DNA from: Prostheceraeus crozeri
Lineage: Eukaryota > Platyhelminthes > Polycladida > Euryleptidae
Length of the DNA: 64,000 nucleotides
Assembly (NCBI GenBank): GCA_907163375.1
Contig: CAJQUW010012690.1
Coordinates: 62,001-126,000 of the forward strand
Direction: 5' to 3'
Below, piece by piece: positions 24,206 through 37,100 of this stretch. The notes under the pieces are model-generated. The model saw only the letters and a program-made list of their open reading frames with translations, was not told the origin of the DNA and made no database searches. A program made the translations under genes and the position numbers. Every line of letters begins with the position of its first letter. Position 1 is the first letter of the stretch.

Positions 24206-24269
24206 GAGTGCTATGGCTGTCATATATATATATATATATCATAAGAAGAAATTGCCATGAGCCTGATAA

Positions 24270-25112
24270 AGTATTGAATATAAATCAAAAGGCGACAAAG
24301 GCTCAAAATCATTGCATTTATTGCGAATTTTTGTCGAAGACTTCTTCAAGCGACAACGTACTTTACAAAAGTGAAGTGACAAGAATCTCAAAATATTTTA
24401 TATCGTAAGAATGTTGCATCATTTTCTGCAGTTGATGGACGGCTTTAATTTCTCAATCCAGGTGGACTCCATTAATAGACGATGATGAGAATCGGAGGAA
24501 CAGCGGGCGAGGATGGATGGAGTTACATCACTAATGTTCGGACTTTTGATATGTTTAGATTTCAAGTGTTGATAAACTTGACTACATTTCATTGTAAGAT
24601 GCTCCGAAATTCTCTTTCTAAAAGTTCTATGGGTTTCACCTATATATTCCTGAGAACAGATGTTACGGTTTTTGTAAACCGTATTTTTGATATTACAAAT
24701 GTTATTATTATGACACATACAGTTGCTACTACAGGGTAATTTAGGTTTCTGTTGTAAGAGGCGATGCAAAGGTCTATTAGTTTTAAAGATATATTTGAAT
24801 ATTCAGAGGGAGATTTGACTTTCTTAAAATATTGAAAACTTTGTTAGACCAAGTGTCATTGATGAAAGGGAGGTTAATGCGGATAATACCTTCCGAATTT
24901 CTCATTTTGCTCTTATTAATAGGGTTGGTAGATCTATAAAGAAATTTCTTGACAACAACAGGCGGATATCCATTGTTAAGAAAGCGTTGATATAATATAT
25001 CAAGCGATTTTTGAGCTAAATCCTCAGTGGAGCTATTGCGTATAGCGCGGAAACGTTCAGTTTTTATTATATTGATTTTTCTAGTTTTAGGGACTGCGCT
25101 CGTCCATGGCAA
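24270..25112 (-). mobile_element. Penelope-like retroelement, broken 3' part
   Basis: Two reverse-strand frames correspond to the end of the reverse transcriptase (24783-25112, with NNGYPPVVVKKFLYRS) and to a GIY-YIG endonuclease (24419-24769, with EYIGETHRTFRKRISEH and a late LKPSIN block), the arrangement of endonuclease-bearing Penelope-like elements. The element is a 5'-truncated, broken fossil with a few breaks. Confidence 0.8.
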
Positions 25113-25206
25113 AATGTGGCCACTATGAATCTCTTTGATAAATAGATACGTGCTAAAAGAAACTAAATTGTTTTCAGTTCAATTCTAACAAAGTTCATCA
25201 GAAGAT

Positions 25207-25918
25207 ATGAAATTTAGTTGTCATTGTAGCAAAATTTCGTCAAAAGCCTATTCTCGAGCTTATGTCATTTTGAAAGTGTTTGTGTCTAACAATAAAGACT
25301 GTTTGATCCATGCGTATAAAGTATTTGTAAGACCAATATTGGAATATAAATGTCAAATTTTTAGCCCTATTTTACAACGTGATATTGATTCCATCGAAAG
25401 AGTCTAACGATATTTCACTCGTCAAGTTTGTAAGCGTTGCAAAATTTCTTATGAAGACTATGATCATCGCTTGAAATTCTAGGTCTTCGTTCCCTATGTG
25501 AAAGACGGAAAATGTTAGATGTACATCTTTTTTCAAAGCGTATCATAACACAATTGAATCTGATTTTTGAAAATATTTTACTTTACTTCATACCCCATAC
25601 TCTACTAGAAGTTGTGCCAATAATCCGTGCCAAGTTTTGCCAAAATTCCTTCCTCATACAAAGACATTGCGTAATAATTTTCCCTATCGTGTTTTTCCTT
25701 TTTGGAACTCACTGCCTGCTAAATGTGTTTGTGCAACATCTTTTCAGCGTTTTAAAGCAAAATTGAATTCAGAAATTTTTCTTTATACTAGATAAATGCC
25801 ATTCTATTTACGTTCTTTGCGCAATCCTGCAAGCGCCTCGCGGGACCATGGAGCGCGTTTTCTGTAAAATTGATGAATGTCAATTTTTGAAGAATCAATT
25901 GCTTATTATTATTATTAT
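25207..25918 (+). mobile_element. LINE 3' fragment (RT C-terminal region)
   Basis: Frames read AYKVFVRPILEYKCQIFSP and then RYFTRQVCKRC, the post-RT region of CR1/L2/Jockey-type LINEs (Y-x-x-x-V-R-P-x-L-E-Y). Stops and frame changes break it. The end with (TTA)n at about 25904 is typical of such LINEs. Strongly 5' truncated. Confidence 0.75.
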
Positions 25919-26639
25919 AAATCAATCAGTTAATTGCAATTATTCGATGAAATCAATCCATTAACTGCTTTAATTTGATGGCACCCATCTGTTAATTGCA
26001 ATTATTCTACTGCATCAAATAATTGCAATTGAATCAGTCTTTGACAACCCTGACCTATTCGATTGAATTTCTCTACATTAAGTATCCCCAGGGAGCTTTT
26101 ACGGACATGCCAGACACGTGAATTTTTTTAATTTGCATCTGTTTTTTATGGATAGGTCTCTATGCGGTCATGTCATTGTACATAGCAGCAATTGTCACAC
26201 ATGAAAATGACCATCTTCATAGAAGATCAACTACATTGTGCATTCATATAGCATAAAAAATTGACGGCAATCATTATCGACAAGCATAAAGAATGAGCAC
26301 GCGCATTGAACAATACGACTACAGTACAGACGTGTTCATATTCTCTTGCGTCACACATTGATGACACATGAAATAATCTTTGCTGCATCATTCTCATACA
26401 CTCATGCATCGTTTTCATCCCTATCAGCAGAATTTAATTTCATTTCCTTTTATATCAATGCGAGAGTGGAATAATTCATCAAACCTATGGAAATGCTCTA
26501 AGAACAAAATTATTCGCAAAAATAGGTCGTCCAAAAGTTTTTGCGCATTTAGAAAATCAACTGTAAATGTAGAAAATAGCCAATATAATGAAGGAAGCTA
26601 TATTCACGGTGTTTGCAACTGGAATAGTCTTGCTCGACT
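25919..26639. other. No gene recognised
   Basis: Contains a local pattern of AATTGCAATTATT words at 25930-26040 but no coding signal or transposon end I can define. Confidence 0.35.
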
Positions 26640-26930
26640 TAATATTTAGTATGACCTCCCTTTGCTGACGCACAAGCATTTAATCTCCTTGGGATCGAAT
26701 CATGGGGGGATCGAATTATTTCTCTCGGGATGTTGTTTCAGTCTTCAACAGCTGCTTTTCAGAGGTCTTCACGTGTTATTGGATTCCTGTGAAAATTCCT
26801 CTCCTTCAAATTCGGCCAGACATTCTCGATAACAGACAGATCCTCTCTTGAGCGGGTCATGACATAGATGCCGTTTTCAGTCAAAAAATTCTTTGTGGAT
26901 GAGGATCGGTGCGCTGGAGCTTTAACATGT
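26640..26930 (-). pseudogene. Tc1-like transposase remnant (C-terminal)
   Basis: Reverse strand reads DLSVIENVWPNLKERN, then NPITREDL, NNIPREII and SIPRRLNACASAKGGHTKY with stops between, matching the IEHVW-to-C-terminus part of Tc1 transposases (GGHTKY is the usual end). The N-terminal half is absent. Confidence 0.8.
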
Positions 26931-27225
26931 TGGAAAGTTTATCCTTGTTGATATATACGTGGAAGATCGACACTCAAAACTTTGTGGCATTTAAGCATCT
27001 TGTCACAAATAGCCTACGGGAAAAGTAAGCTACCGAGAAGAGCAGTGTTAAAGATAATTTTTCGGGAAGGGGGCGACGGTTCAAATCGACCATTCTGATA
27101 ACTTCGTGGAGGTGACTTAACATCAGAAGAATGTATGATAAAGTTCTCCTTCATTAAAGATTGTTGGAAAGTTTTAACCCTATCCATACCCGTCTCTAAA
27201 ATGCATTGAGATCCCTTTTCTACTC

Positions 27226-27445
27226 GCAAAATTGAAGAAGAAATCTCCTGGCCCCGACTCTCATCTTCAACAAGTCCCTAGCCGAGGGCAGAGTGCTATC
27301 TTGTTTCAAAGAAGCTGTGATATCTCCTATTCCATCTCCTATGTTCCAAGCCTCAAAGTGTCTCAGACTATAGACCTATCAGCCTCCTACCATCGCTGTC
27401 TAAGTTCCTCGAGAAGCTGATCGTAAATGAGCCAAAATATTAATT
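27226..27445 (+). pseudogene. LINE reverse transcriptase fragment (RT motif 1 region)
   Basis: KKSPGPD, LAEGRVLSCFKEAVISPI and SDYRPISLLPSLSKFLEKLI-type blocks appear in order across two frames, the first reverse transcriptase blocks of a CR1/Jockey-type LINE. A short island without the catalytic YADD part. The reverse-direction frame just upstream (27014-27229) is unassigned. Confidence 0.7.
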
Positions 27446-28880
27446 AGTAGGTTCTACAAGTCACGATATGCATCTCCTGCCTTCAGGAGGATGTAAATGA
27501 TTTGAGTGTACGAGGCGAAGGCGGGCTTTATATAGAATATTCCAATTGAAGGCATAATTTCAAAGCTTGACATTATAGTTTTTTTATTACATGACTTACC
27601 GGTAGTTTGTATATTTATGAAAGATTGTATTAATATAGAAAATTGATGAGTTTTCTGAAAATTCTGATATATAATGTTTGCAAATAGCGGTACGGTCGCG
27701 GTAAACCTTGGGAAGCATGCCATAAATTCAATCTTCCGCTTCTACCAAAGCCTGCTGTAAGATATTTTGTGAAGAGTAAACACAAGCGCTAAACCAAAAG
27801 TCACGAAGCGTAGATCGAAGGGCTGCGCTTTGTTTTAAATGGACCACAGCATAAATGACTCAATGGACCGAACTGCCCACCAGCTTTGATTGGGTTGACA
27901 GAAATGATTCTGATATCGAAATTTCAGATATCGAGTTCCAATGTCGAAATCCGCGTTTTGTATTACACTTTATTGTCAACAGACATTAGAGCGCACTCCT
28001 CTGGATTTAAATAAGGAGGGAAAAATCATCGGTAGATAGGATCTGCTAACACAATGTAAAAACAGCGCAGTGGTAGATAGCCTTTGGATGCGATAGGCAG
28101 AAAGCATTGATGTCCTTTTTACATGCATTGGCACATTTAGACTAAATAATATTGATGGTTTCATACTTAATTTGTTAATGCAGCAACAGTATATTTAACA
28201 ATAATTTATTCATACAATAAATCAATTAATATGTTCAATCAACAGCTCTTCTCAGCAACAAGTCAAAGTCAGAACTATTATTAAAAACTCCACTGATATC
28301 CATTGATCAATAAGATTCTGATCTAATTGTTTAACCCTCACCTCACTCGGGTGTTTTTCCGAACGCGCCCCATTGGGAGGGAATTGCAGATCTCCCAAAC
28401 TATTGTACCAATTTTGCCAAACCACACATCAATCGAATACGCATTGAAAGGGGATTCGGCAAAACAGCATCAATTTCATTTCTAAGGTTATCCCTGGGAT
28501 GAGGTAAAGGTCAAAGGTAAAAAAACGACAATTTTTAAACAAATTTCCAGTTGATCAGTATTTGAAATGGAAAATGACAACTATGTATTGCTAATGTCAA
28601 ACTAGATTTCCTTGTGAAGTAATTACCTATGCTAGAAACTGGCAGTTTTTAGCTTATTGGTGATTGGATTATTGCCAATTGATATTATTGGCATTGAATC
28701 AATCACGTCGCATTTGTCACCAGATGAGGTGACTGAATGAAATCAATGACTTCATCTGTAACGTCAATCAGATTAATGCTAAATCAAATAAATTAAAAAA
28801 TTTCTTGAATACTCAATTAATAGGCTTTTAATGGTCATATCATATTCCTTTGCAGATCACTGATTTTGAAATAAACCTTC
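27446..28880. other. No gene recognised
   Basis: No coding pattern or repeat was recognised. Confidence 0.35.
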
Positions 28881-29741
28881 AGATTTTCTGACATTGTATC
28901 CTAACACGTCGGTAGTAATGTACGCAGATGACTTGACATTGTTGCACTTCATTCGATCCCCAGAAGAAGACCTTTTACAAGAGGAATTTAATCATATTCA
29001 GTCGTGGTCATCATCTATTGGACTCAGAATAAATTTATCTAAGTGTAAAGTGATGAACATCATTACTCGCAAAAACGTAAGTGTTCTCCCAACTGAGCTG
29101 ACAGATGGAGCCATTATTCAAACCGTATCGCACCTGATACTTTTGGGAGTTCACATATCTGACGATATGAAATGGAACAAGCATGTTAACACCATTGTTG
29201 CCTGTGCCTCAAGGAGGTTGTTCATTATTTGGAATTTGAAGAAGTCATGTTGTGATGATTTTACTTTAAGAAGAGCGTATTTTGCATTTATCCGATGGAT
29301 TATGTTATTTTGCTGCCCAGTGTTTGTTAACGCACCGGAATACCTGCATCGGAAGATGTCTGGCGTTGAGAATAGAGTATCTAAAATTATTGGCAAGGAT
29401 ATTTCCCCGGCATTATCTGAAGTCGTCGACAAAATTTGTCTGTCCATTTTTTGTAAAGTTGTTGATGATTCTAGTCACCCGATTAGAGGATTTTTTCTTC
29501 CACGGGGTAGGTGCCTACGAAACACATGCCCACTACGCCCACCGAAGGTAAAAACTGTCCGTTTAGCCAACTCATTTATACGCTTCGCTAGATAAATTTT
29601 TTTGTGTGCATCTTTGACTTCTTGTGGTTCGTCTACATGTCGCGTAATTTGAAACTTGTATTAATTTCAATTGTGCTTATATTGTACGTCTACAGAATCA
29701 TTGTTGTTGGACAAATAAAGGCTATTATTATTATTTTTTTA
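28880..29741 (+). mobile_element. 5'-truncated LINE with intact YADD-to-end frame
   Basis: An uninterrupted frame to 29595 begins just before VVMYADDLTLL, the catalytic RT motif, continues with LLGVHISDDMKWNKHV (the G-x-x-x-D-x-x-x-x-W block) and a CR1/L2-like C-terminus, and ends with a stop and a tail CAAATAAAGGCTATTATTAT. The uninterrupted frame suggests a fairly young insertion. A second LINE has inserted into its tail. Confidence 0.85.
29713..29734. repeat. Target-site duplication, left copy
   Basis: AAATAAAGGCTATTATTATT in the tail of the 28.9-kb LINE recurs at about 30646-30670 with one inserted A and one base change beyond the core. It marks insertion of the reverse-strand LINE. Confidence 0.75.
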
Positions 29742-30642
29742 GTCACAACCATTACGGTCGGTGTCACTTACAACTGAGACCTCGGAGTCCTACCAGGACT
29801 GAGGGAGATCCAGTGTCAACCTCAGGATGTGGGCACTACCAAGGAGTGCTGTTGCGGCCTATTGTGGTCGCCTGGGACTTTTGCTAGGTACCCATCCAAT
29901 TTGGGAGTATAGGCACCTAACTGCTTGTGTGTTCCACAATCTCTTGATTTCAAGGCGTATGTCCTGATATTTTTAAATCTTTTCTCTCTCTTTATCAGCC
30001 ATATTTCTATCATCAGGTACTGCAATATCCAGAATCAATGTCTTCTTGTCTTCCTTGTTGAGAATCACTATATCAGATCTTCTTGCTTGTATCCTGCGAT
30101 CTGTTTGAATCTCGAAATCCCATAGTATCTTAATTGTTTCATTCTCAGTAACTGCTTGTGGTACATGCTTCCAGTATGTCTCGTGTGTTTGAAATCCGTA
30201 CTTCTTGCAGATATTACAATGTAGGCATTTGGCAACTTCATTGTGCCGTCTCAGATATTCAGAGCCTGCAAGTTTGCTGCAACCTGTCAACAGATGCGCC
30301 ACTGCCTCGTCTGCCACTTTGCACATTCTGCACTTTGGATCTGAGGTCGTTTTCATTATACATGTTTTGTGTGCTTTCGTACTCAGGGCTTGGTCCTGGG
30401 CTGCTGTTATTAGTGCTTCAGTTTCTAGCTTCAACTGCACTTCTTTCAGCCAGTCAAATCTTGTTATCTGATTTGTTATTCCTTCAACCTGTCGAATGTA
30501 TTGCCCGTGTAGAGGTTTCTCCTTCCATTTATTGTGTCTTTCTTCAATTGTCCTTATCTTCCATGCATGAGTTCGGTCTGGATTCTCTGGGTGTAATCCA
30601 CCCGACTTCGCTATTTCAAGCATTGGGTCATTATAGCTAAAA
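29742..30642 (-). mobile_element. LINE with R2-like restriction endonuclease end, inserted in another LINE
   Basis: Reverse-strand frame (30716 to 29973) holds KWKEKPLHGQYIRQVEG, a Cys-rich block CRMCKVADEAVAHLLTGC with H, then RRSDIVILN and LILDIAVPDD. Together these resemble the zinc-knuckle plus restriction-like endonuclease end of R2/NeSL-type LINEs. A shifted frame downstream reads ALLGSAHILR, the usual C-terminus. 5' truncated; it ends in an A-rich AATAATAAT tail. Flanked by copies of the target AAATAAAGGCTATTATTA. Confidence 0.8.
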
Positions 30643-30689
30643 AATAAATAAAAGGCTATTATTATCATTATTATTATTGCATGCATTTC

Positions 30690-31081
30690 AAGGTTTAGAC
30701 AAAATACGTGATACAAAGTATAAGAGCGACACCCCTGATGTCATCCAGGGTTTTATTTCTTCGCATTTCACTGTCAAAAACTTCTGGGAATGCACTTATG
30801 TGAAGAAAACTAATATTTTTCATCTAGCATCAATTCAGTATTTTTGAAGAGAGCGCCAGCGCTCCTCTTCGATTCAAGTTGTTTATGTATTGACCTCACT
30901 CATGTTTAGATAGCTTGTCTGATGTACGAACACTAACATGTTCAGCCATTCAAACCCAATGAAGGCACTGATAGGTGGACTTTGTCACATTGAGGATGTC
31001 AAATGTTCCCAATTTGGTTTATGGCAGTATTTAATTCACATCTTCAATTGCGGACAGCATTAAGAACGTAGTTGGCGCAGC
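30690..31081 (+). promoter_or_regulatory. Presumed promoter and 5' UTR region of the receptor gene
   Basis: The interval between the last upstream retroelement and the start codon must hold the 5' UTR and probably the core promoter if exon 1 is the first exon. No TATA box or other clear element was recognised. A non-coding first exon further upstream is possible. Confidence 0.3.
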
Positions 31082-31142
31082 ATGTATCATCGAGTCTATG
31101 TTTTTCTGTTGCTCGGATTATCATACTCATCTTCGGTAATCG
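31082..31142 (+). CDS. Receptor exon 1: start codon and signal peptide
   Basis: ATG at 31082 has A at -3. It opens 20 codons encoding MYHRVYVFLLLGLSYSSSVI, a short basic n-region and a hydrophobic core, read as a secretory signal peptide. The donor g|gtaagt leaves phase 1, which is exactly what exon 2 needs to complete a Gly codon. This phase fit plus the signal-like sequence is why this start was chosen; the 5' UTR and promoter are not resolved. Confidence 0.8.
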
Positions 31143-34100
31143 GTAAGTGGTTAATTGATACTCCAGGTTGGGTTGCTTGAAATTTTGCGATTGAGTATCT
31201 GCACTGTAAACCGTAGACCGACAATTATCCTACAAAATTACTGACAAAATCAAACGACGATTGTCACCTCCAATATCCTGCGATATCCGACGAATTTGTA
31301 GGTTCTCCACCGACATCGAAACAGATGCTTTGTATGCAAATTAACTAAACAAAAACTGTTAGGTATTGATTGATTTTTTCGATTAGTGATTGCTTGACTT
31401 TTGGGCAATCTGTATTATTGTGTGGCGAAACAATGATATATTTTGACAATTAAATTAATTGCCTACATCTTCGATCAACTTTAAGCTACATATTAAAAGC
31501 TATGTATTATAATTATCTGATTCTCGGAAGGGTCACTCCCGATTTTTGGTAGAACCGGTTCCGTTACACACTGTAAACCGTTGACTGACGATTGACGGAC
31601 ATCTATCCTACAAAATCTATTTTGTCGGTCATTGTTAGTTCTTGTAGGATGATTGCCACAGAACACCTACAATATCTGACAAAATCGAGAAAAATGAATA
31701 GCAATAAATTATGTAGCTTAAATTTTATCAAAAATGTAGGTAATTAATTAAATTATGTCAAAATATATCGTTGTTTTGCCACACAATAATACAGATTACC
31801 CAAAAGTCAAGCAATCACTAATCGAAAAAATCAATCAATGCTCAACAGTTTTTGTTTAGTTAATTTGCACACAAAGCATCTGTTTCGATGTCGGTGGAGA
31901 ACCTACAAATTCGTCGGATATCGCAGGATATTGGAGGTGACAGTCGTCGTTTGATTTTGTCAGTAATTTTGTAGGATAATTGTCGGTCTACGTTTTACAG
32001 TGTATAATTCATTGCTATTCATTTTGTCGCTTTTTGTCAGATACTGTAGGTTTTCTGTGGCAATCATCCTACAAGAACTAACAATGACCGACAAAATAGA
32101 TTTTGTAGGATAAATGTCTGTCAATCGTCAGTCAACGGTTTACAGTGTGTAACGGAACCGGTTCTACCAAAAATCGGGAGTGACTATTCCGAGAATCAGA
32201 TAATTATAATACGATTATGGTGCCGATAAAGAATTATATACCAGAGCTTTTAGCTATGAAATGAAATCTCGCTTATTGCATAATAATAATAATAAATAAA
32301 CACTTCTTAAAAATGAGTGCTTTCTCAGATACATGTATTTTCAATATTCGACCAGAACCGACGAAGATCTCCGACTCCAAGAAACCTATAGGCTCCTGTC
32401 GCTCGTTAGTGAAAGTAACATTTAACTCTGAGAATTGTGTGACCCTTCTTGACTTCATTATTCCGTCACATAGTCTTGCCGTCAACACGAGTTTCTGCAG
32501 GGAATGAGGCCGAAAATGAGACTTTCACAGAATGATCCACACTCCATGGATGCTGAGAATCTGCGTGTCTGCTGAGCTCTATCCGGATCCTCCTTCGTTT
32601 GACATGATCAAAGAAAAATATAATGTAAATGATTGCAATGAGGAGTAAACTGCAGTTTTCAGCAAAATGGCATTTGTCTGTGTTTTCGCTGAAAAGTACT
32701 AAATCTACAGTCACAATTTTTGGCATGGAATTTGCTTATCTGTTTTCGCACTTTGTCTATTAAGTTATAGTCTAGCTGCTAGACACAGATCAAGCAAACC
32801 TCCTGATGTCGGCAAACATAGAATTTTGACCAATAAAGTCACTTTTAATCTCATTCTCGCATGTCACCGATTAGAAGTATGATAACCAGCTGTGTTATTC
32901 ATTAAGTCCCAAATTAGTAGCACGAAGAACATCGAACGTGAGCACTAACTACGATAGAAAGTGAGTACCGAAATCTGGGGCTCTTTGTGTACGGAATAAT
33001 GAGCACTCATTTTAGAACTGTATAGGTTAGAAAGCATTGTTCTTAAGTCACACTGATTTTAGTACGCATATTTCTTAAATTCTGAAGCATATCTGAAATC
33101 ATAGCAGCTGCTACTTATTAAACATTTTATTGCTTCAAATCTTCATATCTTTCAATAGTTTAGAAGTGTCATGCAAGGACGAGATGCATTTTCATCGATC
33201 ATGAGCCTCCACCAGCCGATAAATACCATGCAGCATGCCCAACCCGCAACAGCCTGTGTGCCCCTCTATATCCAAAAACTGTTGTGGCATCAAAAAAGAA
33301 GTGGATTTGGATCATTAAAATTGTATTCATCTTAAGACAAGTAACAAAAAATATATATTTTTTGTATATGATAAATGTATTTATCTTGATGCAATATACA
33401 AATGCAAAATACTGTACATTGAATTGCAGTCATGATCTGTAACATATATAGCTGTTTATTTTCCTGGGTTGCTGGCAGAACATAGTTTTTGGATCCATAA
33501 TTATCAGGGACCACTCGTTTGAGTTCACTAAAAGCCCATGCAACGTTGAGATATTGTAATGGACATTTCAGTCCTCAAAGTGCAACCTTTATTCTCTAAA
33601 AATATTTTTGTTGATATCCAAATCTGCGCATTGCCGTTTGTAATTATAAACTTTAGATTTAATCTCATTTTCCCGAAAACTTCAATCTGCTTCCAACCCT
33701 GGTAAAGCAAGGCAGATGCGGAGAATCCTAAAGTGTGTGGATCATTGTGCGAAGTCTCGTTTTCAACCACGTTCCCTGCAGAAACTCATGCAGGCGGCCG
33801 ACATAATGCAACTTAGTGGCAGGAGTGACATTGAATAACAAATGAGCAAAAGTGGAATCTCAATCCTCTATCTAGTCAACCCTATCAGAACGTTCTTTTA
33901 TACCTCCTAAAATAAGTCAGATAAAAGTTCATTTTTCATGACTTTTAGTTTGTATGTACTCGTATGTTGAACTTTCAGCAAAAATTTGGCAAAATTGACT
34001 CTCTGTAAGATCATTTTTAAAAGTGCTTTTTAGAAAATTGATGGTTTTCATTTAGAATAGCATTGATTATTGATATAATATTTCTGTATCATATTTATCT

Positions 34101-37100
34101 GATATGCATGATACTTACATGATATGCATGATACTTACATGATATACATGATACATTACATATGCTGTACATGCAATGTAGACATGTACATGTAAATGTA
34201 AAATGTGAAAATATGAAGTTTTAATAAGAATTATTTAGAAATATTAAGATATAATATTTCTATATCATATTTATCTGATATGCATGATACTTACATGATA
34301 TACATGATACATTACATATGCTGTACATGCAATGTAGACATGTACATGTAAATGTAAAATGTGAAAATATGAAGTTTTAATAAGAATTATTTAGAAATAT
34401 TAAGATATAATATTTCTGTATCATATTTATCTGATATGCATGATACTTACATGATATGCATGATACTTACATGATATACATGATACATTACATATGCTGT
34501 ACATGCAATGTAGACATGTACATGTAAATGTAAAATGTGAAAATATGAAGTTTTGATATGAAATTTTAGATATGAAACTCACAGAATAATGCAAATTACA
34601 TGTAAGCATTCGAAGGATTGCATTCAGAATGTATGAAAACCTTGACTTTATAGCGAATAAGTCATTACAACGAAACATTTGTAAAGATAGAAAAATGAAA
34701 TGATACATGAAAAGACATTATTTACGTTCAGATGTCAAATCGCTATTTATAGCACTAAAATTAAAGTAGAATATTATACTTGTAACACCATATAGATATA
34801 CTTGAGTAAAAGCTTGCAGAAATACTGTAGTTGCATTGAAAAACTTTTGAAGAGTGAAAAAGTACATAGATTCATGTTAAACGAAATGATTTGAAAATGC
34901 AAATTTTAAATATGAATTTTTAGCATGAGTCTTCTGCGAATCATGCAAAATAGTCACTACCAATAGAAAAAGAGAGACTCAAAACATGTAGTAACCGTTT
35001 TTAAAAAGTTTTATCCATCGGAATATGGAAAATTTTAGGGGGGCCACTCCCCCAGTCCTACGACGCTAAAAATCGCCTTGTCCTGATAGGGTTAATTAAA
35101 TCTTGCTTGCACAAAGAATTTTCTTCAGAAATTATTGCCGACCATAGGACCAACCTCGGTAGATTGTGAAGGTTGTTTCTTTTAGGTTGGCTATTTCAAA
35201 GCACATCTGGGTACAATTTGTCACAAAACCTGGCATAATTATCATTTCCTTCGTTTAAAGTATCGATACCGGAGCCGGTTCTTTGAGGTATGAGAATACC
35301 CTGCAATCGACTACGCATGGTCTCGATACAATATAAAGAAAAAGAGGTAGGGGGCACGCTTGCATATTTAGATTGCAAACCTTTGACTATCCTTTCAGCA
35401 TACATGTAGTTTCCAATAGCCGCAAGATGACTAAACATCCGCGCTAATATCTGCACTAAAAACTGAAATAAAATGAAAAAACACTGAAACAAGTAAAGAA
35501 AAAATTGACAGCCTGCAGGTCTTACATCCTAACTAGCGATTGCGAATAGAGGCGAGAAAATCCGAAAAAATTGTAATTTCACAGTTTTTAGTGTTATTAT
35601 TATTCTTACATGTGCATTGTATGTGTATGTAGTTGAACTAGTGAATCTGCACGCAAATGAATCCGGTGATACTAAAAGCGCAATCTTTCCTAATTTTCCA
35701 GTTAAAGCAATGTATTTTTCGAAGATAGATATTTCATTCATCAACATTGGAATTTCAACAAGACATCAATCGTGACTATTTTTGTCAACAGTGCTTAATT
35801 GCCTAATAAATGAATAGATCCAATCATAGTGAATGAAATATTCTACAAGTTATGTGACTGTGACATATCTCTGTTGAAATTGCAGGATTGGGGGTCCATG
35901 TGCAACTTTCAATGATAAAGCACTTTTTGTGTATCTACTCAGTTTGTGGTGATGACATTTGCATTATTCCACTCGATACGGAGGCTACACGATAGACTTG
36001 TATTTAGCTATACGGTATAGCTGATTTCTATGATTTGAGAGAAACTGGCGAGATGATGCTGAGTTTTCCAGCATAAAGATAATTCACTATTTGCCCCACT
36101 TAATCGCAGCCTTTAGAGGAGTTTGCAAATCTCACGACTTCTCTCTTGAAGTCCAAAAATCCCTACTTTTGAGTTTAGGTTTCCAGAAGACGCCAAGTCA
36201 CTTACACGATCTCAGTACTAGTTCGATGTTTTCCGACGTGGCTTGCAGGTAGCGTTTGTTAGTCGATCGACCAATTGTTTTGGGGTTTTAGTTGAACTTC
36301 AAGCTTTTTCGGTAACTCTTTTGGTAGCTAAATTCTCTTGAGGTAACTCCTTACTTCATCCATGTCTTTTCGCCAGTGACTGAAAATTTTTACTCTTTTT
36401 CTAAAGTGACTTTTTATAGGTTCTAGCAATAGTTTGACGTTTCTCTTTGGAAACATTGTAGCAGATGCCCGAAACTTTCTCTCAGCCACTCGAATTTTCA
36501 AAAATGTCTGCTTCTCTTCCTGGTGGGTCTTTATTGTAAAAGCGGGCACTCTTTTTCAAAGCTCGCTCCTGACTATATATCTTACAGCATCAAAAATTTA
36601 AAATATTGCTGCGATAGATAGCGATCTGCTTTATCTGATGGTGCAGAAGCGATAAAGAAAGTTGAAGAAATGAGGTCAACAGAGTTATTAGAAAATCAGT
36701 TACTTTTTGGGATTTTCAAGTTTACAAACTTGAAATCTGTTGGCTGTTGGCTGTTGGCTCTAACATCCTTAGCCCCGGACCTTTTTCGAAACAGATGTCA
36801 GGGCCGAGTCCGGTCAGTCCAGTCTAAAAATCTGCCAAAGAATATTGCAACCATTTGTTTTTTGGAAGCTCAAAAGCAATATCGTAAACATGATTGGCAT
36901 TCATTTTATTTCATCCTTTTCAGGTCTCAAGAGTTCTGAGCAGCAGACTTGGGACTACATCAATAAGGGTGGTGATGTTGGATACTTTATACCTCAGACC
37001 AAAAATGGTCCTATCAATATCAAAATCGGCTTAACACTGGTGCGCATGTCCGACTATGTAAGTAGACCTTCAATCTTTTTCGCAACGTCAATTTTGAAAT

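Noticed and set aside
35196-35492. 98-codon reverse frame in intron 1
   Set aside because: No recognised domain and no repeat copy in the window; left unassigned.
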